Assembly: GCA_007922225.1 (NCBI GenBank)
Contig: ML680086.1
Span: 11,508,540 to 11,572,539, forward strand
Reading direction: 5' to 3'
Length of the DNA: 64,000 bases
Source: Emydura subglobosa
Lineage: Eukaryota; Chordata; Testudines; Chelidae
In this document: positions 33,171 through 45,130 of the stretch, piece by piece
How the letters are laid out: each line of letters begins with the position of its first letter
How positions within the stretch are numbered: the first letter of the stretch is position 1
Notes under the pieces: generated by a model
The model's database searches: none
Told to the model about the DNA's origin: nothing
Seen by the model: the letters and a program-made list of their open reading frames with translations, nothing else
Translations under genes and position numbers: made by a program

Positions 33171-34255
33171 CAGCAGCACAATTTCATTCAACTTTTGCTT
33201 GTACAGCATATATCTCCCTTAGTCAAGAGACCTGGAACACACTGCCCATACAGCTAGCCAACCAAAAGTATCCAGGGTGGATTAAGGTTGATCAGGGCCC
33301 CTAGATCCATCAGATTTTAAAGGACCCCTCAAGCTCTGAGTGCTCAGACCAACATCTCTCCTCTTCCCAGATGAATTTCTCTATCACTATCCAAACCTCA
33401 CAACGTTTGCTACAGCTCTGTCCCCAAGGCCTTCGCACAGGTGCCGCTGTGTGCCAGCCAAGGGGGGTTTATATTGTGTGGGCTGCTGTCAGCCTAAAAT
33501 AATGTGTAGGATGTGACGGGTTAGTCATATGATTACCTCCCTCCCATGGGACTTTGACTGCCACCTTCCTGACTGCTGGGAAGCATGGTGCAGGACACTA
33601 ATCCTTGCCCAGGTACTCAGAGGCTGAGGTACTGCCCATTGATCTTCTTGGATCCTGGGAGGAGGGTGCAAATACAACACACTGGGTCACTGGGTAATAG
33701 CAGGGGATACTACCCTCGTGTCCTACTCTTCCCCAGTTACCAAGAGGGTGAATCTATCCATTCTACCTCATTCTTGTTTTATAGGGCTCTCCTCCCCTCC
33801 AATACGGCAGTCTTTCCCAGCCCTACCTCCTATCTCTGGGGGAAAGAGGTGCCTCCCTTTTCCTTTCTCATTCTTCCCCCTTTGGCCACAAAAAGGCTCA
33901 CTGACTTTAAACTGCAACTGTGTCTTTGCAATGAGCCTCCTGACCGGAGCTTAGTTCTCTGGACCCACTGTCAAGTTCCAATCAGGTCACTCAGGCTTGA
34001 ACCATGCTGTGAGCTGATGCTCCCACCTTAGAGTCTTGTGCTCAGTATTCTCCAATTTGGTGCCCCCTCTAAAATAGTGACCCAGTTATTTTTGCTGCAA
34101 GGATTCTTGCAGAGCCCACCAATACCTTCACTCACTATGGAAATGCACTTAGCTGCCCTGTGCCATGTTGCACCATGGAAAATTCTGCCACTTGCCCTAA
34201 CGTTTCTGCAATCAACCCAGTTTTTGAGAGGGTGATTTTGTAAACAGATTTCTTT
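33171..34255. other. Unassigned stretch, possibly an old LTR
   Basis: A TGTGACGGG start-like word at 33512 and pyrimidine-rich sequence to about 34020 recall an LTR, but no end or duplication was found. The 148-codon frame at 33585-34031 has no recognisable domain. Confidence 0.3.
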
Positions 34256-34257
34256 TA

Positions 34258-34445
34258 AGGCAGCATGGCCCAGTAGATAGGGCATCAGACTGGGAGTCAA
34301 GGAGAAATTAGTTGTATTTTTGGCTCTGCTGCTGACTTCGTCATTTAACTGAGATACACGCAAGCTATCCCATAGACATAATGGGTAAAATGATGCATGA
34401 ACACCTTTTTAAAGGATTTTGAGGTGTATGGATGAAAAGGACTAT
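34258..34445 (+). mobile_element. MIR/CORE-SINE
   Basis: The tRNA-derived head 'ggcagcatggcccagtagat' and 'ggcatcagactgggagtca' is followed by 'ttggctctgctgctgactt', 'gggtaaaatgatgc' and 'aaaggattttgaggtg', the MIR order. A and B box-like words are present but eroded. Confidence 0.75.
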
Positions 34446-36390
34446 ATATCTGGTAAGTATTGTCTGGTCAACACTGCTACTCTCTCAAGCTTTGTATTTT
34501 TCTGGTCTCAGTGGTGTTTACAATTTCTCCCAGTTTAGCATCTGAAATGTTCATTAGTCCTATTATATCCCTGATCAGATTGGCACTAAAAAAATGATAT
34601 GGTACCGTCTCAGTATGGTGCTGGTTATTGCAGAAAGGCCTAGCCCTCTGCTGCAGAAATGTGTAATGGGTACAACACGGTGCTCCTGAATAGGAGCTTC
34701 AAAATCTTCTAAAACAAGCCTTTTTCATCAACTGGGACCCTGGAGCACATGAGGCTAGTATCTGTCACTTATGTGAGTACAGGTGAGGAAGGGTGTAAGA
34801 TACCAGGAACAATTGCAGCCCCTGCATTCCAGTGAATGACAGGAATGAAGCCCCTGTGACCCTAGCTGTTCCAAAGAGCCCAAGAGGAGAGGTGACCTGA
34901 CCCACTTTCTTTTGCTGCAAGTTTGAGGACCATGTCCACCTCATTCCAGGACCTGCCAGCAGACCTGGCCACTTCGGTGAGGCGCACTTGTTACTAAGAG
35001 ATGGCGCAGAGGGCACAATCCCTGCATAACATGCAGCTCCAGGATGGACAGTCTTTCAGAGCCCTCTTGTAGAGGGACAGCCCTAACTAGTCCCTAGCAT
35101 GGACCTGTGTCATAATGGCATAAGGTGACCTTTAGCCAACTAAGGAGGAGCACGAACTGGTTCTGAGGACACCTAAACAATCCTCATCTGATGTGCTCTG
35201 GTCAGAAAGCTGGGGTGCAGGGTTCACAGAAGGGATCTAAAAGTAGTAGGATAACAGCAAAACCTTCAGAGTCAGAAGATCCCCAGCCAGAAGGGAATAT
35301 AACCCATTCATATGTGGGGGTGCATAAAACAATGTCACTTAGAGGTATTTGTGGTTCTCAGATCTGCAGCGTCTGCACCACTTCCCTGCCGCGGGTTCGT
35401 CGTCTTCTTGCTTTGCGTTTTTGTTTATCATCTCATATTTCAGTAAGCTTCCAGCTTTATTTGAATGTGTCTTAGAACAAATAAAAAAACTTAAATTGAT
35501 TCATGAGAATTCACAGCATTTTAATTACGGGGTATGTTTTCCAATGATTTAAAGGATGATAAGAGCTTGAAACAGCCTGAGATTCAAGAGGAAATGAGAA
35601 ACATGACATTTTGAAAAGGAAACCAATTTTCTTCAACTTAAACTGTTGCTCATATAAACCAAATTATAAATATACTGTGTGACTGTAATGCTACAGAAGG
35701 TTGCTTATGAAAATATGATTAGTAGTGTAATTTTCTCTAAGGTTTCCACTGCTCTCTTTCTTTTACTGGCTTTAATGCAGGAAAAATTAAACAACCCCTT
35801 GTCAATCCTCCCATCTTTCCAAATGGAAATAAAATGACAAATCAAATACTCCGGGATGGCTGGGGGGCATCTGCTCTGCCATGTAGGAGTACTCAGTGCA
35901 GTTCTCATAAGCTCTGGAGCCACGCAAAGTAAAGAATAAACTCTCTTGAGATACATGTGTGCAAGGACATCTTACTCATGTGTCATGACCTCTTCCAAAT
36001 GTTCAACCCACTGTTAAATTCTGCATGCATTGGCGTCTACAGTTAGTAAAGGAGGATTAAATGGACGTGGAAAATGAACTAGCCTTTATACTCTAAAGAT
36101 GATCCCTCCACAACTGCGTGGACTGGAATGGTATGAGGAAGCTTGGCGCGTTGGTGCCTACAGCATAACAGTTCTTTGTATTTATAGCCTACTTCAAAAG
36201 ATCGAACCTTTCGGCATTATGAAATTCACCAATGCTAAATTTCACTTTAAAAAAATCTCTCCTTCTCTACCTGGATATTAAAAAGAACGGGGCTTTATCG
36301 TGGTGCCGTTAGCCAGAGCTCACCCACTAGCATGCTTCCCACACTGCTGGAGAGGGAAGCTACCTGCAGTTCCTCTGTGTAATAATATGA
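34446..36390. other. Unassigned non-coding stretch
   Basis: No exon or repeat recognised. Confidence 0.45.
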
Positions 36391-36393
36391 AAA

Positions 36394-37342
36394 GTGCTTC
36401 CAAAGATGCTAGGCAAAAGTAAGATTATTCTGTTTAGCACAATGACAGGAAAGGAAATGCAAGGAGAGTATATGAATGTACCAGATGTGGATTGGGTAAG
36501 TAGATGTAGGGTGGAGTTTGCCTTTTGTAGACTGATTGAGACTGACTTCACACCTGGAGATCAGTGGAAGGCTAGCCAGAGCCATCCACACAGAGATGGC
36601 TCAGATGGAGCCATGAGCCCAAAGCCTTCCCTGGCTGCAGGATTCCCTGGAAGCCCCTTAAAGAGGAATCCTCACCACAGGAGTAGAGGAAGAGAATTAT
36701 CTATGGTTATAGGCACCAGGGTGAATAGTCTTTCCTTGGGAACCTTTGCTGGGCATAGCAGGAGAAATTGCGTGCTTCCTCCATAGTCTCCCTTTTTTCC
36801 CCAGCCATGGCACCCCCAAGCCCCACAGTCTGCATGCTTATATGGATCCCCAGACTAACAGAGGCCTCCATGATGTCTACAGGAAGGGTAGCTCACCCCA
36901 CCAACCCTCTTTTGCAGCAGAGAGCGTTCTTCATGCACAGATCCTGGGAGCACAATATCCCCATTGCAATCTAAGTTGTACCCCCAAACTATGCCCATTC
37001 ACATGCACACAGGAAACAGTGCATGTCAAATGTACATCCACAAAGAGCCTAATTCTGCAACCCTGTTCTCTGTACACACATGGATTTTGTTTATGCAGTT
37101 GCCTGTACAAGAACATACAGGATTTATTGTGCACAACTTTGTTAGAAATAACAAACAGGTTGTCCCTGGGGTGGATTGGGGAGACAGAACCCTTTATTGC
37201 CTGCTCGTTCCACCGCAACACTATGAATGAGCAACGAGGAGGTTACTTTACAATTCTTTTATCCATAACGGTATGTAAATGTATACATTTTCAGCAACTC
37301 CCCATAGACCCTTATTTGGTTCCATTTACACCTATAAAATGA
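36394..37342 (+). other. Overlapping unrecognised open frames
   Basis: Two plus-strand frames of 130 codons (36394-36786) and 198 codons (36746-37342) overlap in different frames. The second is the longest frame outside recognised transposon coding. It is rich in Cys, His and Ser, with no domain, signal peptide or repeat that I recognise. A pyrimidine tract ending in CCCCAG at about 36804 could mimic a splice acceptor. I lean to chance openings in GC-richer DNA, but it is the least implausible coding candidate. Confidence 0.12.
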
Positions 37343-38404
37343 ATATTAACAACTACATGATTAATAAAATTATATCCATCCTGTTCGTTGTTTACAGGAT
37401 TGCTGAACAGAGGTCAGGCACATCACCTTAAAACCTATTAATTTTACACTAACATTCTTTGAAGTAAAGATATGCCGGGGGGAAGGAAGATAATGCTTTC
37501 TTCCCCCCAAAGGCCTTGCGCAGGAGGGGAAATAATTATTTTGTTAGCCTCATCCCCTACGCAGATGGTCAGGAAGGGAGGAAAAGAAGAGAGATAACAG
37601 ACTAAGTAGAATTCACACCAATTAACAGAAACGAGGTTTGCCTGTGCTATGACCCCGTTCCCTGTAGCTTAGACCTGACCATTTGTCCAGCTTTTAACTT
37701 TTTACTCTCCTACAAACTTCAGCACAGCTTTTGAAAAATATGACCTCTAGTGCTTTGGTAAAGACACTAAAAATGGGTGAGGCTAATCAATACCTATGGC
37801 AGCAGGGAGATTGTGATATTGGACTTTAGCTGTAACCTTGTCTACCTGCATCCTGAAAAGATTCTTGGGTGTAGCTCCTCAATACTGTAGACTAGCCCAA
37901 AGAACCAGAAGAGAATGTAGCTTCCAAGAGAACACTTCCTTCATTTTCTCTGGGTCTAAACCTATAAATGGCACAATCTAAGATATCACACTATTTCCAC
38001 CAAGTGTGGAAGTGAATGAGTGGACAAAAAAAAAAATCTCTATAAATTGCCTGTGGGGCAAAAATACAAGAAGAAAAGACAAGACTTTTCCAATAATGCT
38101 GTCGTCAGCACATATTTTTTGTCAGGCTCTAGTCACAAATCACTACCTTAGGGACAGTTATGACAAGACAAACTGGATTTCTGATATCTGAATGGATCTG
38201 GCAGGAGGAAAGGGGAAGATTAATAAACCAGGAAGCTGCTATGCCTAAGTAGCCAGAAATGTTGGGAAACAACCTACAGAAAGTCATCCTGACAGCAAAG
38301 TGGGAGTGTACTAGAATGTGATGGGGGCTTATATAGTCCTATGACTTAGTGCCCATGGCAATTTCAAGTTTTTAGAAGTCACATAAGAAATAACACTGTA
38401 TGTG
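37343..38404. other. Unassigned stretch
   Basis: Nothing recognised. Confidence 0.4.
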
Positions 38405-38839
38405 TATAGAGAGACAAGCTGGGTGAGACAATATCTTTTATTGGACCGATTTCTGTGGGTGAGAAACACAAGCTTTTGAGCTTACACAGAATTCTTCTTC
38501 AGGTCCGGGAAATGTACTCAGAGTGGCACAGCTAAATATAAAATAAAACTGGTTGTTTAGCATAAGTAGTTAGCACATATTTCAAGGGACCATTCAAAAT
38601 AAAACAGCCAGTTAATATCCCTCTAGTCATAGGGGGAAGAAGAAAAAAAGGCGAGGGAGGAGGGTGCAATTAGTGGGTTACAGATTGTTGCAATAAGCCA
38701 TAAATCCAGCGTCTCTGTTCAGTCCATGATTTTTAGTATCTAGCAGAATTATTAATTTAAACTCCCAGGCTTGTCTTTTGAAGGTGTTGTGCAGGCTTCC
38801 TTTAAGGATGAAGATGGAGAGGTCAGATAGGAATATCGC

Positions 38840-39030
38840 TTTGTAAAAAGTGTTCACCCACAGGTGATAATGATGTTTTTGTCTTTTATTATTTTTCTAT
38901 GCAAGTTCATTTGAGAGAGTAGCGATTGTCTCCTTTCATCCACATAGTTGTCACTGGGGCATTTAGTGGTCTGGCTGAGATACACTACATGTTGTGATAG
39001 GCATGCATAGGACTTACAGGTCTTGAAAGG
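38840..39030 (-). pseudogene. PLE GIY-YIG endonuclease remnant, frameshifted
   Basis: Minus-strand translation in changing frames shows the cysteine-rich lead, then NYV followed by RRQSL and MNLHRKIIKDKN, which correspond to the GIY-YIG core of family 2. The usual G-E after YV appears as D-E, a change at a conserved glycine. It continues into the 3' tail. No single open frame spans it. Confidence 0.6.
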
Positions 39031-39226
39031 TGTGTTTTGGGGGTGTTGATCATCATCGACATGGAGATATGTCTGCAGGTTTTGTATCTGTTTTTCTGGC
39101 AGAGTCTGGTGCCACTTGGTGTTGGGGGGTCCTGGTCTGTGAGGAGCTTGCTTCTGATGATGAGTTTGGGGGATTATTTGAAGAGGGAGTTCAGGAAAGA
39201 TTTCTTTCAGAGTGAGTTGTAATTGT

Positions 39227-39743
39227 TTAATGATACTGTGTATGGGTTCCAGTGCGGGGATAGGACAGGGGGAGGAAGTGACAACTAGGGTGAGTGGTCC
39301 AAGGGTGGTTTATTTCTCTATTGAAGCACATTCTCACAGGGAATTTGGGTGGCCTGTTCCATAACCCAATCAACCTCTCTGGTGGAGCATTCAATTTGAT
39401 GAAGACAGTTTGAAGTGACTGCAGGTGTATGTCCACAACTGTCTCCTCGGAGCATAGTCTGTGGTATCTGAGTGCCTGGGTGTCGATAACAGATTTCTTG
39501 ATATGGAGGGTCGGGGGGGTTGTTACTGGTTCTGTGATGGTGGGTGTGGGGAAGCATGGGATTTTTAAATTTAGTTGGCTGTAGAGTTCCATTGCTGATG
39601 GTGGTATCCAGGAAGTTGATATGAGTGGGAGAGTGTTCTAAAGAGAGTTTAATGGCTGGGTGGGGGTGGTTAAAGTTGCAATGGAAATCTGAGGGCGTTA
39701 GGTCATCTGGCTGGCCAGCGAAAATATCATTGACGTCTCTCAT
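39227..39743 (-). pseudogene. PLE reverse transcriptase C-terminal remnant
   Basis: Two overlapping minus-strand frames (39318-39743 and 39227-39592) carry the end of a PLE RT. The first has DIFAGQPDDL, HPAIKLSLEHSPTHINFLD and TTISNGTLQ, then later STREVDWVMEQATQIPCENVL. The second has QALRYHRLCSEE and HLQSLQTVFIK. Placed together these give the expected order of PLE RT and thumb blocks, with frame switches between them. The catalytic YADD block is upstream of the truncation point and absent. Confidence 0.8.
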
Positions 39744-39745
39744 GT

Positions 39746-41850
39746 AGATAGGGAGAAATACAATTGTAGAACTAAAGAAATAAAGAACTAATTATAAAAA
39801 GTCCACACTAAGGGTAGTGCTAACCATGATAATGTGAAGATTCACACTATCCAACATGTTGAACTTGCAAAAGCCGTGCACTGGGTGCATGAATATCCCC
39901 TAATGTTCAATTAAGATAAGGCTGTTAGGGTATTGTTCACTCTGCCACTGACATCATCATTTTATTTTTTTTGCCAAGGATGAGGCAAAAGAGATCAATA
40001 GAAATGGAGCAAATAAGAATACAGCACATAATGTCCCATACCTCAGAGCCATATTAAATGTGTTCATCATTCAGCACTTGGGCCCCACTGCTGCCTGCCA
40101 GGCTGGGTCACCTATTGAATCCCTTTCACCTTGTGTAACGTCTCATTAACTTGTCAGCTATAAGGATCTAGTTATTCCCCATGACCACCACCCTTACCGA
40201 CCCAGGGAGGGATGCCTCGTTTTAGAAGGAGCAAGCCACCCTTGCATATCAGACCCAGAGACTGCTATTGTGGGAGACTCTTGCGTAGCCAGGCAAGGGA
40301 TGGGCCTGTTTGTTATTGAGTCCTCCTGTGGTCATGCAAGGACGGCTCAGAGTCTGGCCCTTTAATAAGAACCCGTCTGTATTTATACATCCCAGGTTTT
40401 ACACGTCTATCTTCCCTACCTTAGCCAAATGTGATTATATTTCATTAGGCAGTTAGGGGTGGGGGAGGAGACTAGGAGAGTTAGTGTAGTAGAAAGGCTA
40501 CTGAATGGCTTAGGCTACTGTTAAGGGAAAATACCATTTATATTTCTAGGTCATCTGAATCTGGAACATCTCTTATGATTGAAGGCTAACACCTAATGGC
40601 AGTTCTGTAGCATAACTTGTAGAGCAGCTAGACTTCTTTGGGAGAACAATACATTATCAACCGAGTGGCTGTCTCAAAGGTGAGAGACTCTTCAGCTCTA
40701 TATAGACTCTATAGCACTAACCATGTAAAAATGAGTTACCTATTTTAGCTGTCACTGTTCTATTCAGGTTCTTATATGCAACATAGCATTTCATCTTTGA
40801 AGGTGAGGTAAGGGGAATATGTGGCTCCAGAGATTAGGAATGGGAACCTAAGTCTGAACAGATCATCATTTCAAATCCAAACCAAGCTAATGGTGAACAG
40901 GTAATGAGACTGACCTCCATCCCTCTCTCTAGGTATGGTCCCTTCATAAGAGGGATACTGGTGATGTCTTGCTGGTAAGGAAGCTTGCATTACAACTGTC
41001 CATGTCACTTGTCCATTGGGTAAACAGCTGATTTAAGTTTCTAGGGATATCAACCCAGCACCTTGCATGACTGATCACAGTAGGTCACTTAAAGAATAAT
41101 ATAAAAGCATCCATGCACATGTTAAAAACTGCAGTGCTTTCCCAGCTGGAATTTGCTATCATTCATTTTTAACAATTCCTCTTCTTGCTTTCCATTTCCC
41201 CAAAAGGCTGCCTGCTAGCACTCATCTACCTTCCATAGGATCAATGCGTTTAACCTTCAACCATGCAACTTCAACCCTGATGAAGCTTAGAAAGCCAAAT
41301 GGACTTTATAAGTTACAAATAAACACCTTGTAAAAGACCCGACACAGAAGATCCCTGGCTTCGATCTCCCACAAAGCTTATGGGTGACCCTGAACTGCAT
41401 CCACTCAAACCAGGGCAGATGCAGATACTTGCTGCACAAATGGAAATTAAAGACTCTCCAGTTATGGTCACCTAGAACAGACCATGGAACATATAACAAC
41501 TCAATGTCCAATTCACAAATACAAGAAGCCATCACAGCAATACTATCTGTTACTCCGGATGCAATTATCTGAAAGTCAAATTATAAGTTGTCACTCTATA
41601 TTTACATCAGCCACATGGTGAAGAAGAAGAATACAGAGAAGTAGCATAGCTGCATGACTTCTGGATACCTGGGGGAAGAGAAGGGAAAGACATTGAATGG
41701 AACCATCATGACAGCTTCACCTATTATGTAACACTTGCAGGAATGCTGAGGAAAGCTGCCCTTAGAGGTCAGTTAAAGTTGTACCTGACCAGCCATGAGG
41801 AATGCAATCATTGGTAAGTGACATGAGGCCACTCCTTGTTCTAGAAGCTT
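39746..41850. other. Unassigned non-coding stretch
   Basis: No exon or repeat recognised. Confidence 0.45.
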
Positions 41851-41851
41851 A

Positions 41852-41938
41852 GGTCCAGATCCTCAAAGGTATTTAGGCTCTAACTTCCATGGATATCAAT
41901 GGAAGTTAGGAGCCTAAATATCTTTGAGGATCTGAGCC
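41852..41938. repeat. Near-perfect 87-bp palindrome
   Basis: The left arm (41852-41890) begins 'ggtccagatcctcaaagg' and ends 'aacttccat'. The right arm (41899-41938) begins 'atggaagtt' and ends 'ctttgaggatctgagcc'. The centre GATATC is itself a palindrome, so the whole can form one long hairpin with few mismatches. An eroded copy lies at 32893-32962, so this is an interspersed fold-back element rather than a unique regulatory site. Confidence 0.85.
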
Positions 41939-41939
41939 C

Positions 41940-42685
41940 TAGTGTTAACTTCTGCAGCACTCCGTTTTCTCTCCATAATCTAAGGTCTCCCAAAGCATAG
42001 CATGAAGCACTGCCTGTAGGCCACTTAATGGCCATAAATCCATTTTTTACCACCACTTGGCATTTCCTAGATAAACATTTTATTACTCTCTTAACAGAAA
42101 CCACTTTTTACTTGCTGACAAATCAGAAAGCAGAGAAAATTCTTCAGCACATTAACATAAACTTGGCACCTGACTTCAAGCCTTCAGACATTCTGGCCCC
42201 ATTAGTAGCTCTGAGAGGATAAATTCTGGAGATAGCCAAGCATGACTCATATTGACTGTGGTGGAAACATTTCCATCCAAAGTGTTGAACAAAATAGCTC
42301 TAGCAGACACACAGGGCCACTGATGAGCTTTCATTTCTAACCCATCATGATTCCTGGAAATGAATTCTGTTAAACCCTTCCACTAAGTGTCACTAATCAA
42401 GAACCAGATGGATATGGTAACTAAGTAGCACATATTGGGCCTGCTCCTGAGGTCATTAAAGTAATGGAAACTTTGCCAAGGACTTCAGTGGGATGAAGAC
42501 CAGGTTTCTGGGGCCCATGCAAGATTTCACGCCTTGTAGGAAATATATCCATGTGATCAATGTAGGTTACTGATCTAGTCTGCTTCCTGTACTTGCTGGG
42601 TTGTGGAGCTTGTGCTTTGAATTTAAGGATTTTGTGAGAGGTTTAGCTGAGTTGGGCCTAAGACAAAATGCTTGACCTGATGACT
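41940..42685. other. Unassigned stretch
   Basis: Mostly unrecognised. 'ctgctcctgaggtcattaaa' to 'cttcagtggg' (42430-42495) resembles one arm of another fold-back repeat. Confidence 0.4.
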
Positions 42686-42765
42686 CCTAATCTTTCACAT
42701 CGAGAGCAGTGTTTATCTCTGCAATGGGATTAACGAGACCCCAGATCTTGAATGTCATCTCATGT
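42686..42765 (+). repeat. 80-bp direct repeat, copy 1
   Basis: Matches 45131-45210 base for base except at four positions. The core 'gagagcagtgtttatctctg' and 'caatgggattaacgagaccc' is identical. The flanks of the two copies are unrelated. I do not recognise the family. Confidence 0.9.
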
Positions 42766-42927
42766 TAGAAAAGTTCATGTCCAGATCAGGCTCTGAACTT
42801 TGCAGCTCACGCTCATTTCTAGTATACAGGTTAGCCTTGACATGATTCAGATCAGCTAAAACGTACAGTTCATTGTGCTCCTGTGGACTGGCTACATATG
42901 CTTTACACAATCTCGTGAAAAACAAAC

Positions 42928-43215
42928 AAGGGATAAATCTACATTTTAGCTGGGAGGTGTGATTTCCTGCTTGCATAGACATACTCATGCTAGCTCTGCT
43001 CAGACTAGTGCACTAAAAACAGCACTACAGCTGGGGTAACACAGGTGGCTGCTGCCCAGACCCTTCAGATATGTACTCGGGTGGCTAGCCCAAGCTGCCC
43101 ACGCTACCTCAACTACACTGCTATTTTTAGCATGCTAGCTTGAATAAGAACTAGCAGATGTACATCTACATGAGCTGGGAATTGCAACTCCCAGCTCAAA
43201 TATAGATATACCCAA
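42928..43215. mobile_element. Non-autonomous DNA transposon (hAT-type) with long TIRs
   Basis: The left end 'ggataaatctacatttta' continues to 'gctgggaggtgtgatttcc'. The right end, reverse complemented, reads 'gggtatatctatatttga' continuing to 'gctgggagttgcaattcc'. The terminal inverted repeats are thus about 35 bp. The interior is also inverted: 'tagtgcactaaaaacagca' against 'tgctatttttagcatgcta'. No coding capacity. Confidence 0.8.
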
Positions 43216-43550
43216 AAGGTTTTGTGCAAAGCAACATACATCACATCTAACCAAACTGCTTAGGGTACACACAGCAACACAACAGTGCTCTTACACCTTA
43301 TACCATATTTTCAGGAAGAAAGATGGTGATGTCTTCTGCAAGAGTGTATTAAAAGGACTAGCAGAAAACATAACAACTTACATGTGGTGAAAAGTTCCTC
43401 TACAAAACCTGCAAAGCTACCACCACATCATTCCTTCAATCTCCCCTGCCACGACGCATACAGAAAACTGGCATCTAATTACAGCTACTGGTAGCTATGA
43501 CAAAACACCCTATTTTTGTTATCCTGTCCTCCTTAACCACCACCCCCTTG
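43216..43550. other. Unassigned stretch
   Basis: Nothing recognised. Confidence 0.4.
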
Positions 43551-43559
43551 TTTGGTTCA

Positions 43560-43710
43560 TCCACCTATTATGTCTTGTCTTGTAGACTGTAGGCTCTTTG
43601 CAGAAGAGACTGTCATTTGCTACAGGTTTATACAATGCACAGTATTATCAAGCCTTTACCTTGGTTCAGGTCTAAGTGGTACTGCAATATAAGTGTTAAG
43701 TGGCATGCTT
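43560..43710 (+). mobile_element. L2/L3-like LINE 3' tail
   Basis: 'gtagactgtaggctctttgc', 'agaagagactgtcatttgc' and then 'tactgcaatataag': the pattern of an L2/L3-type tail and the reverse of the segment at 46880-47010. Confidence 0.55.
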
Positions 43711-44220
43711 TAAAGTAATTTACTAGGATAATCAAAAAGACGTAAACTGTTTAATAGTGCAGTTACCTACATCTAAAAGCAAAGTCAATGTATTCTCACT
43801 TGTGCACTTTGGAAGTCTTTTTGGTATGCAGCTCTGTGCAATGGAATCCAGTTCATGTAAATTAGCGCACCACTTCTTGATGCCAGGAGGTGTAGCAGAC
43901 GAACACTGGAGAGTTAATGTCTGCTTTTATATTTTAACATTGTTAGTGCTCATGATGACCAGCTAGCCCAGGAGACAAACAGCAGCGTGCAAACTTTCCT
44001 CTCGCTGCCTTGCCTTCATCACGCCTGACACACAGAACTACCTTGAGAGATGAAAGGCTAGTTTGCCTCCGTGACCCATTCAGTCCCTGGCCACTTTACT
44101 GAGACTGCTAATAAAAGTACCAGCTGTGATGGTGCTTCTTTACAAATAAAAAAAAATGTGAACAGGAGCTGAGCTGAGACCACCAACTCACTTTATAGGA
44201 TCCACCTAACAGTCATCAAG
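43711..44220. other. Unassigned stretch
   Basis: Nothing recognised. Confidence 0.4.
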
Positions 44221-44231
44221 TGATGGCTAAC

Positions 44232-44308
44232 CTCGGAGCCATATCCTCAGTTGGTGTAGCATTGATCTCCATGATAATTACACCAACTGACAATTTGGCT
44301 CTTATCCT
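44232..44308. repeat. Fold-back repeat
   Basis: 'gagccatatcctcagttggt' and 'gtagcattgatctccat' against 'aattacaccaactgacaatt' and 'tggctc': approximate inverted arms around 'gatctccatgat'. Same style as the palindromes at 41852 and 54455. Confidence 0.5.
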
Positions 44309-44925
44309 CTGGCAATTTCTCCTGGATTCACACTACTGATAGAGACGGAAAACTACCAGTATTCCACTTCCAATCTTGCATGCCAAACAGACCCCTGTAA
44401 AGGCAACCCCTCTGCCAACTAAAAAAAAAAAAAGTAGCATGAAATAGCCACTTCTCTTGTGCACCCTCAAGTCCATTCAAGCAAAGAATATTGTGTCTAA
44501 GATAAGCTTGCACGTGTGCTGTGAAATCAAGAGTGATTTTGCTGCTTGCATCACTCCAGAAAGCCAGTAGCAAACCTGTCTCTTAAGAGACACTATGGTG
44601 AAAGAGTTACATGTGTTTATAATGCGGTTCTTACAGCTTTTTAGGTTAATGTGCTAGAAGGAAACAATATTTTGCTAATTGTTCTTTATACAAAATGTAG
44701 AGCATTTTAAATGAAACTGTAGCTGCAGATACTAGCAGTGACACTGCAGGATCATAAGCTTAATGTAAAGTAATCCATTCTTCAACCACCATGTTCACTA
44801 GCTCTTTATTCCTCAAATAGCTATGAGCTTGTATTTGCTCTAGAAACAGGCAAAATATTACCGAAAGCAAGAGCTTTACTTACTGCTACAGCATAATCTT
44901 GAACAGATGCTTCTTTGCTGGAAGA
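44309..44925. other. Unassigned stretch
   Basis: Nothing recognised beyond a 13-base A run near 44420-44432. Confidence 0.4.
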
Positions 44926-44929
44926 GGGA

Positions 44930-45130
44930 GTGTGGTGAATGCCAGGGACCAAGTGGCAAGGCTGGTGGATTGTTTTCCTGATTCTGCCTTCACTGACTGC
45001 ACGGGAAAGTCACTTCACTGGTTTGCGCCTGGTTTCCTGGCTGTGCAATGGAGGGGAAGGGGGAGGTCATAACACCCATCCTATAGGGTGGCATGGAGGC
45101 TTAATTAATGTTTGTGAAATATGTTGAGAC
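44930..45130 (+). mobile_element. MIR/CORE-SINE
   Basis: Contains 'gattctgccttcactgactg', 'gggaaagtcacttcactgg', 'tggtttcctggctgtgcaat' and 'ggcttaattaatgtttgtga', the core and tail of MIR in order. It ends directly against the second copy of the 80-bp repeat. Confidence 0.65.

Larger units (their letters stand above)
38405..39745 (-). mobile_element. Penelope-like element (family 2), antisense
   Basis: A minus-strand PLE of about 1.34 kb. At the low-coordinate end is the 3' tail ('gagagacaagctgggtgag', 'atcttttattggacc', 'cttcttcaggtc', 'tggcacagctaaatat'). Higher up come the endonuclease region (about 38840-39020) and the C-terminal part of the RT (39227-39743). The element stops inside the RT at about 39745, a 5' truncation. 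The tail matches 58780-59400 and the small fragments at 17158 and 24260. Several frameshifts show it is inactive. In the hammerhead-like position GAAA has become AAAA (plus strand 38474-38477). Confidence 0.85.

Noticed and set aside
33585..34031. 148-codon frame
   Set aside because: No recognisable domain and no splice context; lies in pyrimidine-rich, possibly LTR-derived sequence.
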